Source: Mycobacterium sp. DL440 (GTDB taxonomy: Bacteria > Actinomycetota > Actinomycetes > Mycobacteriales > Mycobacteriaceae). Taken from it: a DNA stretch of 48,044 bases. The notes below the pieces were generated by a model, which saw only the letters and a list, made by a program, of their open reading frames with translations, was not told where the DNA came from and did no database searches. This document shows positions 40,327 through 48,044 of this stretch, in pieces. The first letter of the stretch is position 1. Every line of letters starts with the position of its first letter. The DNA is taken from contig NZ_CP050191.1 of the NCBI RefSeq assembly GCF_011745145.1, forward strand, positions 5,138,003-5,186,046. The letters run 5' to 3'. The translations under genes and the position numbers were made by a program.

Positions 40327-41115
40327 ATGGGCCCCCACAGGACACCCTACGGGCGTGGGCAGGCATGGCCGGATCGTGACCTGCGGGCCATCGCCGATCC
40401 GCTGGCCATCAAGCTCGCTGATTCGATCGACTTCGACTTCGACAAGTTCGGCCGGCGCAAGGGTCAGGAGATGGCGTTACGCTCGCTGGCCTTCGACCAG
40501 GCCGCCCGGCACTACCTGAGCGAACACCCGTCCGCCACGGTGGTCGCGTTGGCCGAAGGCCTGCAAACCAGTTTCTGGCGACTCGACGCCGCGTTGCCAG
40601 ATGCCCGGTTCCGTTGGCTGACGGTCGATTTCCCGCCTGTCATCGAACTGCGCGAGCGGCTGCTGCCCGCATCCGACCGCATCACGGTGCGGGCGCAGTC
40701 GGCGCTGGACTACAGCTGGATGGACGCGGTGGATTCCACCGAAGGGGTGTTCGTCACGGCGGAAGGCTTGCTGATGTACCTGCAGCCCGAGGAAGCCCTT
40801 GGCCTGATCTCCGAGTGCGCCGGCCGGTTTCCGGGTGGACAGATGATCTTCGACCTGCCGCCGGTGCTGGTGAAGAAGTTCGCGCCCAAAGACATGCGGT
40901 CCTCGCGGCACTACCGCGTGCCACCGATGCCGTTCAGCCTGTCACCGGCCGAGTTGGCAGACCTGGCGCGTACCGTGCCCGGTATCAAGGCCGTGCACGA
41001 TCTGCCGATGCCCAGCGGTCGCGGGTGGTTCTTCCGCACCGCATCCCCGGCGCTCTGGCAGTTCCAGCCCACCAAGCAGTTTCGCGGCGCCTACACGCTG
41101 CTCGAGTTCGGCTGA
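40327..41115 (+). CDS. class I SAM-dependent methyltransferase, LCM (leucine carboxyl methyltransferase-like) family
   Basis: 262 aa. It carries the mycobacterial LCM-family pattern: ADPLAIKLADSIDFDFDKFG, SLAFDQAARHYLSEHPSATVVALAEGLQTSFWRLDAALPDARFRWLTVDFPPVIELRERLLP, SALDYSWMDAV and VFVTAEGLLMYLQPEEALGLI. SAM is bound around VVALAEGLQT. Targets of most family members are unknown. The start is unsettled: ATG 40327 is used, but a GTG at 40304 in another frame begins MSDRIADPWAPTGH, which reads like a natural N-terminus; a one-base change would join it. Its end abuts the convergent SDR. Confidence 0.83.
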   Translation: MGPHRTPYGRGQAWPDRDLRAIADPLAIKLADSIDFDFDKFGRRKGQEMALRSLAFDQAARHYLSEHPSATVVALAEGLQTSFWRLDAALPDARFRWLTVDFPPVIELRERLLPASDRITVRAQSALDYSWMDAVDSTEGVFVTAEGLLMYLQPEEALGLISECAGRFPGGQMIFDLPPVLVKKFAPKDMRSSRHYRVPPMPFSLSPAELADLARTVPGIKAVHDLPMPSGRGWFFRTASPALWQFQPTKQFRGAYTLLEFG

Positions 41116-41955
41116 CTAACCGCCTGCGGCGGCCAGCCGGGCCCGTTCCCGCATCGATGCGACGACGCCGCCATCGTTGAGGATGTCCGTGCCGGTCAGG
41201 TAACCCGCCCGCTCACTGGCGCAGTAGGCCAGCAGATCGGCCATCTCCTCGGGCTTGCCCCACCGCGGTACGGCGGCATCGGCCACCATCGCGCCCGCGC
41301 CGGCCTGTTCCTCCAACCGGCCCATCTCGGTGTCGATGGACCCCGGGGAAACTGAGACGATCCGGATGCCGCGAGCATTGAACCGCTCTGCCTGCGACGA
41401 GCTGTACCACTTCACGAAGGCCTTGCTGATCGCGTAGGAAAAACCTGATCGCATGTCTTCGGGAGCCACGCTGCACGCGGCGAGCATTTCGGTGAGGAAG
41501 CGGTCCTGGTCCTGCAGCGCCAGCGGAAACTGCTGCACCGGAACGATCTCCTCGGGCAGCAGGTGCGCCGCCATCGATGCCACGTTGACGATCGCCGCGC
41601 CCTCGGCCGCGGTGGCGAAAAACGCCTCGTTCACGTGCAGCGTGCCCAGGGCGTTGGTCCTCATCACGTACTCGGCGTCACCCATGCTGGGACTGACCCC
41701 GGCCGCATGAATGACCGCGCTGACCGTGCCGAGCCCGGCCGCGGTCTCCAACAACCGGTCGACCGCGGCCCGGTCGGTGACGTCGGCGTTGACGATCCTG
41801 GCGGTGATCCCAACGTCCCCCAGGGCGGTGGCTGCGGCGTCAAGGCGCTCCTGCCGGACATCGCACAACACCACTGTCTGTTCCCGGCCGACGACCTTGG
41901 CCGTGGCCAGTCCCATGCCGCCCGCGCCGCCTGTGATCACCGTCACCCGTGTCAT
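41116..41955 (-). CDS. short-chain dehydrogenase/reductase
   Basis: 279 aa from ATG 41955. Cofactor motif TGGAGGMGLA near the N-terminus, LCDVRQERLDAA (NAD-type acidic residue), catalytic Ser in NVASMAAHL, YxxxK in SYAISKAFVKWYS, and C-terminal LTGTDILNDGGVVAS. An insert of about 40 residues (LLPEEIVPVQQFPLALQDQDRFLTEMLAACSVAPEDMRSGF) separates the Ser and Tyr, longer than in most classical SDRs. Substrate unknown; isolated gene with divergent neighbour at 42163. Confidence 0.85.
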   Translation of the reverse strand: MTRVTVITGGAGGMGLATAKVVGREQTVVLCDVRQERLDAAATALGDVGITARIVNADVTDRAAVDRLLETAAGLGTVSAVIHAAGVSPSMGDAEYVMRTNALGTLHVNEAFFATAAEGAAIVNVASMAAHLLPEEIVPVQQFPLALQDQDRFLTEMLAACSVAPEDMRSGFSYAISKAFVKWYSSSQAERFNARGIRIVSVSPGSIDTEMGRLEEQAGAGAMVADAAVPRWGKPEEMADLLAYCASERAGYLTGTDILNDGGVVASMRERARLAAAGG

Positions 41956-42162
41956 GGCTAGCACGGTATACAGCCGGATCCGCGGCTCAGCCTGTGGGGC
42001 TCGTGCAGGTGCTCAGCAGCCTGACACGGCGATTTCCCGGCAACAATGTGAGCAGCCTTGCTGTGCGGACCCACCGACCGGCATATAACGGGTAGTGATG
42101 ACAGATGGCCCGACGATGACGCTGACGAACCGTTGTCGATTGCCGGTGGCGGATCGCCCGCA

Positions 42163-43029
42163 ATGACGTGCCCGTATTGCGGATCACCCCTCGATACCGC
42201 CGATACCTGCAGCCGCTGCGGGCAGCTCCACGGGTCCGCGCCGACCGGGTGGCGTCCGGACCCCACCGCGCGCCACGAAGGCCGCTACTTCATCACCGGG
42301 CATCCGACGAATCGCGTACGTGACGGCAGAAGCGCATCGACCGACCCGGATGGCGGGCGGATGCTGCCCGACTACCTCGAACTGAAGACGTCAGGCATCA
42401 GGGCAACCTGGCTGGGGACCACAGCCGCGGCGGCGATCATCGTGATGACCGCGGCCGTGGTCTGGGTATTGATGGTGGCCGGCCGTAGGCCACCGCCCGC
42501 GCCCGAAGCCGGATACCTCAACGCACTGAAGGATGCCGGGCTCAGCGATCAATTCAATTCAGATGCCAACGCCGTCGCGCACGGTCGGCAGGTCTGCCGC
42601 AAACTGGAAGACGGTGAACCCCAGCAGGGGCTGCTCGCCGACAAGATCGCGGTCGACACCTTCTGTCCGCATTTCTCGCAGGGCTTCCACATCCTCGAAA
42701 AGGCGGACGTTGCGGGAAGTTTCGTACTCACCGACAATTCCGGGGCTGAGGGTATCGTCTCCGACGGAACGAAATGCCAGGGCGCCAACGGATACGCGGA
42801 CGTCAATCCCGGCACTCCCGTCACCGTCAAGAACGGCAAAGGCGATGTCCTGGCCACCACCACCCTGGGGCCCGGCAAGAGCGGTAACGCCAACTGCACC
42901 TTCTTCTTCACCGTGCCGCTGACCGAAGGCCAGGATCGCTACGTCCTTTCGGTCGGACGCCGTGGCGAGTTCAGCTACAGCTTCGAACAGCTTGTGGCCA
43001 AAGGCATTCTGATGCAGCTCGGCCAGTGA
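42163..43029 (+). CDS. zinc-ribbon, DUF2510-like and DUF732 membrane protein
   Basis: 288 aa from ATG 42163. The N-terminal zinc ribbon has four Cys (MTCPYCGSPLDTADTCSRCGQ), followed by a DUF2510-like segment (APTGWRPDPTARHEGRYFITGHPT), a membrane helix near residue 95 (TAAAAIIVMTAAVVWVLMVAG) and an external DUF732 domain (YLNALKDAGLSDQFNSDANAVAHGRQVCRKLEDGEPQQGLLADKIAVDTFCP). A further beta-rich C-terminal domain has Cys residues (GTKCQGANGY, NANCTFFFTV). Function unknown; the architecture suggests sensing or envelope association. Confidence 0.8.
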   Translation: MTCPYCGSPLDTADTCSRCGQLHGSAPTGWRPDPTARHEGRYFITGHPTNRVRDGRSASTDPDGGRMLPDYLELKTSGIRATWLGTTAAAAIIVMTAAVVWVLMVAGRRPPPAPEAGYLNALKDAGLSDQFNSDANAVAHGRQVCRKLEDGEPQQGLLADKIAVDTFCPHFSQGFHILEKADVAGSFVLTDNSGAEGIVSDGTKCQGANGYADVNPGTPVTVKNGKGDVLATTTLGPGKSGNANCTFFFTVPLTEGQDRYVLSVGRRGEFSYSFEQLVAKGILMQLGQ

Positions 43030-43275
43030 TGTTTGCGCCGTGATGTTTGCGAGAATCACACCCTGACGCGGAGTTCGCGCCTTCGGCACCCTTCCATATC
43101 ACGGCGGGCAACGGCGTTTGGAAACGATGCGGTCACGAGTACGGCTCGCTCACGTGTCAACCCCGCAACCATCTGAGTACTTGTGTGGACACCGATTTCA
43201 GCCAGCTCTACGGTTGCGCTCGACACAATTTTCATCGATGTAATTTCCGCACGACAAAAAGGGAGTCGATCGGGG

Positions 43276-43764
43276 ATGACCACCTTTGCCCACATCACAG
43301 TCAAGGCCGCCATCAGCGCCGGATTCTGCCTGACCGCAGCGGCGGCCGCGGTGGCGCTGAGTCCGTACGCGGCTGCGCTGCCACTCAAGACCGGCGGATA
43401 CAAATGCGTGGACGCCGCTGCCGCAGCGCCCGGCGCACCGGTGTGCGCCGCTCCAGCGGTTGAAGCCGCGGGCATTGCTCCCGCAGCTGTTCCTCCGGTA
43501 CCCCTGGCGCCGCCACCGGTAGCCCCTCCGGTGCCGCTGGCACCACCCCCGGTAGGCGTTCCGCCGGTGCCCCTCGCACCGCCGCCGGTGCCGGTCGTAC
43601 CTGCCGCCGCTCCCGTCCCCGCGGCACCGGCACCCATCGCTGCTCCGGTAGTCATAGCGTCCGGTACCGCGACCGGCAAGGGTGTGCCGACCGTATCGCC
43701 CGGCGGCGGTCCGGTCGCCGGCGCGCCGACGCTGCCCGGTCCCGCGGACGGAGCCAGCGGCTAG
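43276..43764 (+). CDS. secreted proline/alanine/valine-rich protein
   Basis: 162 aa. Signal peptide (AAISAGFCLTAAAAAVALSPYAAA, cleavage near residue 34), then a mature start KTGGYKCVDAAAAAPGAPVCAAP with two Cys, then low-complexity repeats of VPLAPPPV type: four near copies between about residues 72 and 105 (VPPVPLAPPPVAPP, VPLAPPPVGV, VPPVPLAPPPVPV), and a Gly/Pro tail. No enzymatic motif. Such proteins are common in the mycobacterial envelope or medium; it may be structural. The 246-nt gap upstream (43030-43275) shows no clear gene. Transcription ends at the terminator 43785-43817. Confidence 0.78.
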   Translation: MTTFAHITVKAAISAGFCLTAAAAAVALSPYAAALPLKTGGYKCVDAAAAAPGAPVCAAPAVEAAGIAPAAVPPVPLAPPPVAPPVPLAPPPVGVPPVPLAPPPVPVVPAAAPVPAAPAPIAAPVVIASGTATGKGVPTVSPGGGPVAGAPTLPGPADGASG

Positions 43765-43784
43765 TCCGTCCCCCTGGAGTCACG

Positions 43785-43817
43785 AAAGGCGCCTGGCTCA
43801 CGAGCCAGGCGCCTTTT
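43785..43817. terminator. bidirectional Rho-independent terminator
   Basis: A 12-bp stem (GGCGCCTGGCTC at 43788-43799 with its complement at 43802-43813) is followed on the plus strand by TTTT and preceded by AAA, giving a U-run in both directions. It sits between the convergent proline-rich and L,D-transpeptidase genes. Confidence 0.88.
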
Positions 43818-43872
43818 CTGTGTCTTCGGGTGTAACGCTTGCCTGCTTTACCTTGCCTTGCAGCAGGATTCG

Positions 43873-44682
43873 CTATTCCTGGACGATCACCGGATCACCG
43901 ATGTGCACTGTGTTGAAGTACCACTCGGCGGCAGCCGGAATCAGGCTGATACAGCCGTGGCTCGTGTTGTCCAGGCCCATCGACGGCACGGCCCACGGCG
44001 CCGAATGCACGAACAGACCGCGCTGGGTGAAGCGGACCGCGTAGTCCACGTCGAGGAGGTACCCGTCAGGAGCATCGACGGGGATGCCGACGCTGCTCGA
44101 ATCCATCTTGACGGTGCGGTCCTTCCCCAGAACGGTGTACGTGCCGACCGGGGTCGGGTATTCCGGACGGCCCAGGGAGGCCAGCAGCACACCCGCTTCG
44201 CCGGCGTGCGGCAGGTGGTGCGGCGCCGGCAGATCGATCGGCGGCTCTTCACCGATTCCGTCGATGGTCACGGTGAAGGTGTGGTCGGAGATGTCCGCGA
44301 CACCGATGACGGCTGGGCCCGTTTGAAATTCGGTGCGCATACCGCCGACCGAGAGCATCACGGTGCTGTGCGCCGGCCAGAACTCGGCGGGTTTCCACGA
44401 CACGACATTGGCGTCGAGCCACTCGTAGGTGCCCGCCCGAGCCGGTGTCGACTTGAGCCCGAGGGCACGTTCGACAACCTGGTGATTGGTGACCGGGTTC
44501 TTGAACGTGACCACCACCGGATGCCCCACACCCACGACGGCACCCTCGGACGGCGCGATCGATTCGATGGTCGACGTCAGCGGAAGACTCACCGCCGCCG
44601 TGTCGACGCTGTTGGTACCCCCGGAGAAGTAGGTCATGGCGACAACGCCCAGCACGAGAACACCCTGAAAAACCGCGCGCAT
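43873..44682 (-). CDS. ldtA: L,D-transpeptidase, LdtA (LdtMt1)-like
   Basis: 269 aa from ATG 44682. An N-terminal signal or anchor (VFQGVLVLGVVAMTYFSGG) is followed by an Ig-like domain (SIAPSEGAVVGVGHPVVVTFKNPVT, FKNPVTNHQVVERALGL) and a YkuD catalytic domain with HSAPWAVPSMG and the active-site SHGCISL, Cys near residue 236. It forms 3-3 crosslinks in peptidoglycan and tolerates many beta-lactams, sensitive mainly to carbapenems. The closest memory match is M. tuberculosis Rv0116c/LdtA (251 aa). Exported and membrane-anchored. Single gene with its own terminator. Confidence 0.9.
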   Translation of the reverse strand: MRAVFQGVLVLGVVAMTYFSGGTNSVDTAAVSLPLTSTIESIAPSEGAVVGVGHPVVVTFKNPVTNHQVVERALGLKSTPARAGTYEWLDANVVSWKPAEFWPAHSTVMLSVGGMRTEFQTGPAVIGVADISDHTFTVTIDGIGEEPPIDLPAPHHLPHAGEAGVLLASLGRPEYPTPVGTYTVLGKDRTVKMDSSSVGIPVDAPDGYLLDVDYAVRFTQRGLFVHSAPWAVPSMGLDNTSHGCISLIPAAAEWYFNTVHIGDPVIVQE

Positions 44683-44854
44683 CAAACCGATCTTTCTGCG
44701 ATGCCCCCATTGATCTTGAACGATGTCATCGTATGGGCCCGCAGCTGTCCGAATGTGTAGTCACACGTAGACAATTCGGTCAAGCGTTCGTCACGTTTCG
44801 GCCACGGCGGCCGTCAAACAGCGAACATGTGACCGGACGCGGATCTTCCAGGCG

Positions 44855-45121
44855 TCAGTCCGCGACGACCTCGCCGCGGGCGGCATTCAAGCTGAGGACC
44901 CGAGCGCAGGCCAGGGGTGTCACCAAGGCGCTGGTCCGCAGCCCCGACTGGGACGGACGCTGGGGCTCCAGGTCCAGCGCGTCATCCTCGTCGTCAGGAC
45001 GATAGGACGACGGATGCCTGCGCTTGGCCGCGGCCAGCTCACGGGAGTAACGCTGCGACGAACACCACAGCGGGTGCGTCGCCAACTCGATTACCGTCGA
45101 GCCGGCAGCTTTTGTCGCCAT
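44855..45121 (-). CDS. 88-aa hypothetical protein
   Basis: 88 aa from ATG 45121, with GGAGG 9 nt upstream. It is soluble and unrecognised: MATKAAGSTVIELATHPLWCSSQRYSRELAAAK, a basic and acidic middle (RRHPSSYRPDDEDDALDLEPQRPSQSG) and a C-terminal helix (LRTSALVTPLACARVLSLNAARGEVV). Codon choice is consistent with a real gene. The long AT-rich leader (45122-45300) could hold its promoter. No neighbours suggest a job. Confidence 0.55.
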   Translation of the reverse strand: MATKAAGSTVIELATHPLWCSSQRYSRELAAAKRRHPSSYRPDDEDDALDLEPQRPSQSGLRTSALVTPLACARVLSLNAARGEVVAD

Positions 45122-45977
45122 GTTCAATGACCTCCAGCGGGAGCTTCACGGCACTTCTACTCAGTGCCAAGCGTGCTCGGCCAAGCTGAGACGGTGCATC
45201 GAGTTGGCCGTGGACTCCTTAAGGATCCCTCTTAAACCTCTTTTACACATCCAAAGAACCTGAACAGAGACGTAATTCACACTCCTGAATTTGACATTGT
45301 TTGCTGTGACTGCTTCGGCAAGTCGACGTGCGGCACGGTGAAGCGACGACCCCCGCGTCCCGGCCGGGTCGCAGGAACGCAACACGGCAACCCCGGAGGA
45401 CGCAAGGCTGTCCCAACGGCGGATCGGCGATGTTCCCCGAAGGGCTTTCATCACGAAACACCTTCTCACGCGGCAGAATCCGTCAATTATCGCAGTCTGT
45501 ATCCCGGCGAACGGGGCAAACTCGAACCGGGCCAGTCACTTCCGGGACTCAGCGAGCCGGCGCCGACCTTCCCGCAACTCCACCGAAGCTGCGCGCAGGC
45601 CGGCTGGTAACCGGCGTCTGGTTTGCCGTATATACAGCGCGTCGTCGAGCACCGATCACAACCCGCCTTACCGATCTGCCAGGCCGGGCCCCGAGAGCCC
45701 CCATCGATCGCCGACACCGTCGCCCCCGACGGTTCCAGCTACCGGATTCACTGCCTCGCCCCAGCTGTCCGTCACGGGGCCTCGACAAGAATCGGCCCAC
45801 TTTCTTACATTCGCAAGAAACCCGCATGTAGGTCGACTACATAAATTAAGGAAGCGCGCCAGCGAACGCGCCGCCGTTAGCCCCGTCGATGCAGAATCGT
45901 TACCTATCCCTTAACCTGTCCCGTGGCCGAGCTCCCCTGCTGGAACGTCAATTTGCTCGGTGAAGGGTGGTACGGCT
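45122..45977. other. 856-nt stretch without a confident gene
   Basis: The first 180 nt (to about 45300) are AT-rich and probably carry the promoter and leader of the 88-aa gene. From 45300 to 45440 there is a segment able to form several stems, for example GGAAC at 45374 with GTTCC at 45432 and GGAC/GTCC around GCAAGGCT, with ACGCAA twice; it could be a structured leader RNA. Open frames such as 45328-45831 on the plus strand have poor codon use and are not supported. From 45800 to 45850 two inverted repeats occur, TTTCTT-N8-AAGAAA and ATGTAG-N5-CTACAT, ahead of the sensor kinase. Confidence 0.5.
45826..45842. promoter_or_regulatory. palindrome ATGTAG-N5-CTACAT upstream of sensor kinase
   Basis: A 6-5-6 inverted repeat followed by an AT-rich stretch (ATAAATTAAGG), 135 nt upstream of the kinase GTG. 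Position fits a promoter with an operator, but no regulator is known. Confidence 0.35.
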
Positions 45978-48044
45978 GTGGATGCACATGATCCGAGCGT
46001 CGGAGAACATGCGCGTCCGACCGTGACTCGGGCGTCGCGCGCGTCGATCGAAAGCTGGCCGCTGCGGTGGAAAGTTGCGGCGACCCTGGTGTTGCCGATC
46101 CTGCTGGCGGCGACGTTCGGCGCCGTCCGTATCTACAACGAATTGTCGGCCGCATCGCAGCTCAACCTCGCGTCCGACAACGCCGTGATCGTGGTCCCCG
46201 CGGTGGGGCTGGTCGATCGGATCGACGGCCTGGCATATGCCGCCGCCTCGGGTGCACCGATCGACGAACCGCTCGCACAATTCGACGAGAGCGCCCAGGC
46301 CCTGGACTCCCTGATCAAGTCCGCCGAGTTCGACGCGACCGTCGCGACCGAGCTGACGACGGCATCCTCCACCGCCAAGACGTTGCGCGACGACATCAAA
46401 TCCGGGCCGATGCCCCAGCGGGTGATCGCCGAGCGGGCGCAGAACGTGGCCTCCGGCGTCGTCTCCGCGATCGCGGCAACCACCGCGACGGTGGACGACC
46501 GCACCGTGCGCCCGATCGCAGACCAGCTCGTTGACGCTCTCGCGGCGCAACGAGCATTGACGACGCAGCGGATCCTGATCGCCGCGCCAGATTTCGCCGA
46601 TTTGGAAGGGGTGCGCACCGAGGCGGCGGACGCGGCGGGCGCAGAAGCGGCCGCGATCGATCGACTCAACCGGCTGACGTCCACGGACGAGGGCACAGCG
46701 CTGTCCAGGGAATCCGACGTTCGTCGCGACACCTACACCCGGCCGGTCGACGACAGCGTGCGTGCGCCCGCGTTCACCGAGGCGATGCGGGCGAGCGTCG
46801 AGGGGTATCGCGCGATGACGCAGAGCCTGTCCTCCGACCTCGACGGCACGTTGCACCATCGCGCCAATACCCTGCGATCCGACGCCCTGCGTGACACCGC
46901 GATCATCCTGGGTGCGGTTCTGGCCGCCCTGGTCTTCGCGCTCGCCGTCGGCCGCTCGCTCATCCGGTCGATCGGACGTCTGCGCCAGGGCGCGCTGCAG
47001 GTGGCACAGGTCGCGCTGCCCGAGGAAATCGAACGGCTCAGCAAGGGCGGTGGCATACCGGAGATCCAGCCGCTGCCGTTCCGCACCGATGAAGAGGTCG
47101 GGCAGCTCGCGCGCGCGATCGACGACATCCACTCCCAGGCCGTCCGCCTGGCCGGCGAGCACGGCGTCCGCCTGCAGATCGGCGACATGTTCGAAACGCT
47201 GTCCCGCCGAAGCCGCTCACTCGTCGAAGAACAGCTGGCCCTCATCGAGACGCTGGAGCTCGATGAGGAGGATCCGGCCCGGCTGGATCACCTCTTCCGC
47301 CTCGATCACCTTGCGACGCGCATGCGCCGCAACGGCGACAACCTCCTCGTCCTCGCCGACACCGTGGAACGCCACCGAGCATCGGTACCCGTCGCGCTAC
47401 CCGACATGCTGCGCGCCGCGATGTCCGAGGTCGAGGAGTACCGCCGGGTGCAGGTCGGACACCTGGCCGACGTGTCGATCGCGGGCTCGGCCGCCGGCGA
47501 TATCGGCCACCTGATCGCCGAGCTGCTCGACAACGCGCTGCGCTACTCGCCGCCCGACGCGCCGGTATTGGTCACCGTGGGGCGCGCGGTCGACGCCGGC
47601 CTGCTGGTCGAGGTGGCCGACCGAGGACTCGGCATGTCCAAGGACGACTTGACCGCTGCAAACGAGCGCCTTGCGCTCGGTGGCGAGGTGACCTCCGAAA
47701 CCGCCAAGCGGATGGGGCTTTTCGTGGTCGGCCGGTTGGCCCGGCGTCATGAAGCAACGGTGCGCCTGCGTACCACCTCCGCATTGACCGATCGGCCCGG
47801 CGTGACGGCGAGTGTGCACCTGCCCGGCACACTGGTCGCGCCGATCGGAATGGGTGAGACGCTCGACGACCTACGCAACGGCTCGTTTGCAGAGTCGCGC
47901 CCGCGGACCGCCGAAAGCAGGGGGAATGCGGCCTCGAGCGCCGCCACCGGCGCGCTCACCGAGGCCGACGGCTCACCGGCACCGTCGCTGCCGTCGGAGC
48001 CCGGATCGGATACCCCCGCCAGAGCCACCGTCAACGGGCTGCCG
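45978..48044 (+). CDS. nitrate/nitrite-sensor (CvnA-like) histidine kinase, partial at right edge
   Basis: 689 codons visible from GTG 45978, open at the window edge. A short cytosolic N-terminus leads to a membrane segment (VAATLVLPILLAATFGAVRIYNEL), a large external helical region of the NIT (nitrate/nitrite sensing) type, a second membrane segment (AIILGAVLAALVFALAVGRSLI) with a HAMP-like linker, then a dimerisation helix LFRLDHLATRMRRNGDNLLVLADT. The ATPase domain follows: N box ELLDNALRYSPP, ADRGLGMS and RMGLFVVGRLARRH. This is the conservon-type sensor kinase (CvnA). In other actinomycetes the next genes encode a roadblock protein, DUF742 protein and a GTPase; these would lie outside the window. 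Confidence 0.85.
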   Translation, partial: MDAHDPSVGEHARPTVTRASRASIESWPLRWKVAATLVLPILLAATFGAVRIYNELSAASQLNLASDNAVIVVPAVGLVDRIDGLAYAAASGAPIDEPLAQFDESAQALDSLIKSAEFDATVATELTTASSTAKTLRDDIKSGPMPQRVIAERAQNVASGVVSAIAATTATVDDRTVRPIADQLVDALAAQRALTTQRILIAAPDFADLEGVRTEAADAAGAEAAAIDRLNRLTSTDEGTALSRESDVRRDTYTRPVDDSVRAPAFTEAMRASVEGYRAMTQSLSSDLDGTLHHRANTLRSDALRDTAIILGAVLAALVFALAVGRSLIRSIGRLRQGALQVAQVALPEEIERLSKGGGIPEIQPLPFRTDEEVGQLARAIDDIHSQAVRLAGEHGVRLQIGDMFETLSRRSRSLVEEQLALIETLELDEEDPARLDHLFRLDHLATRMRRNGDNLLVLADTVERHRASVPVALPDMLRAAMSEVEEYRRVQVGHLADVSIAGSAAGDIGHLIAELLDNALRYSPPDAPVLVTVGRAVDAGLLVEVADRGLGMSKDDLTAANERLALGGEVTSETAKRMGLFVVGRLARRHEATVRLRTTSALTDRPGVTASVHLPGTLVAPIGMGETLDDLRNGSFAESRPRTAESRGNAASSAATGALTEADGSPAPSLPSEPGSDTPARATVNGLP

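Noticed and set aside
45374..45436. c-di-GMP-I riboswitch
   Set aside because: Only the GGACGCAA portion fits; the required GGC/GCC pairing and second helix are not visible, so it is kept only as a candidate structured region.
45328..45831. Plus-strand open frame of 167 codons
   Set aside because: Arg-rich, no start signal, no motif, and overlapped by equally long frames in other phases; treated as non-coding.
1..48044. CRISPR arrays, tRNA or rRNA genes, insertion sequences
   Set aside because: No spaced direct-repeat array, cloverleaf-like sequence, transposase motif or terminal inverted repeats were seen. The 13E12 gene is the only element-like feature.

Overview
The window is high-GC actinobacterial DNA from a mycobacterium, most likely an environmental, rapidly growing Mycolicibacterium-type species. 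The basis is family content: a 13E12/DUF222 HNH protein, an MmpL transporter, MoxR/DUF58 operons, FprA, HelR behind a rifamycin-associated element, a cutinase, a DUF732 protein, an LdtA-like L,D-transpeptidase and a CvnA-like sensor kinase. No species is assigned. There are no tRNA, rRNA, CRISPR or intact insertion sequences.

Layout. 0-8.4 kb: a 13E12 HNH gene cut by the left edge with a LexA-like box at its start; a noncanonical MTHFR; an alpha/beta hydrolase; an orphan RibH2-type lumazine synthase; an FprA-type ferredoxin reductase behind an IdeR iron box; an HSL-type esterase; a TetR regulator; a small unknown gene behind a Fur/Zur-type box; and a secreted unknown. 8.4-14.9 kb: a compact minus-strand cluster of cytochrome P450, five membrane proteins (two of them paralogues, two only 32 and 42 aa), a NorQ-type AAA+ ATPase, a NorD-type VWA protein and a TetR regulator, with the same palindrome TGACTNNAGTCA at two promoter positions. 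I regard this as the best candidate for an undescribed system. 14.9-23.5 kb: a second, unrelated AAA+/VWA operon (MmpL, MoxR, DUF58, small membrane protein, two VWA-like proteins, secreted-side protein), every junction overlapping or nearly so, divergent from a TetR gene across two identical operators 21 bp apart.

23.5-31.3 kb: zinc alcohol dehydrogenase, flavin reductase-like protein, Nudix hydrolase, NTF2-like protein, cutinase behind a perfect 20-bp palindrome, class III nucleotide cyclase, AhpD-like protein, a 23-bp hairpin and a DUF3516 helicase. 31.3-35.4 kb: a probable rifamycin-inducible operon (RAE, helR, FAD monooxygenase, TetR). 35.3-42 kb: mixed metabolic genes (two SDRs, VOC, LysR, Tat-lipoprotein hydrolase, glycoside hydrolase, methyltransferase) and a decayed F420-dependent luciferase-like gene. 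42-48 kb: envelope and signalling genes (DUF732 protein, proline-rich secreted protein, L,D-transpeptidase, an 88-aa unknown), an 850-nt stretch without a gene, and a nitrate-sensor-type histidine kinase open at the right edge.

Genes are tightly packed, with at least six convergent pairs whose 3' ends overlap. Regulatory input can be read for iron (IdeR), probably zinc (Zur), DNA damage (LexA), rifamycin (RAE) and several TetR repressors. All names rest on reading motifs and remembered family features; no database search was possible.
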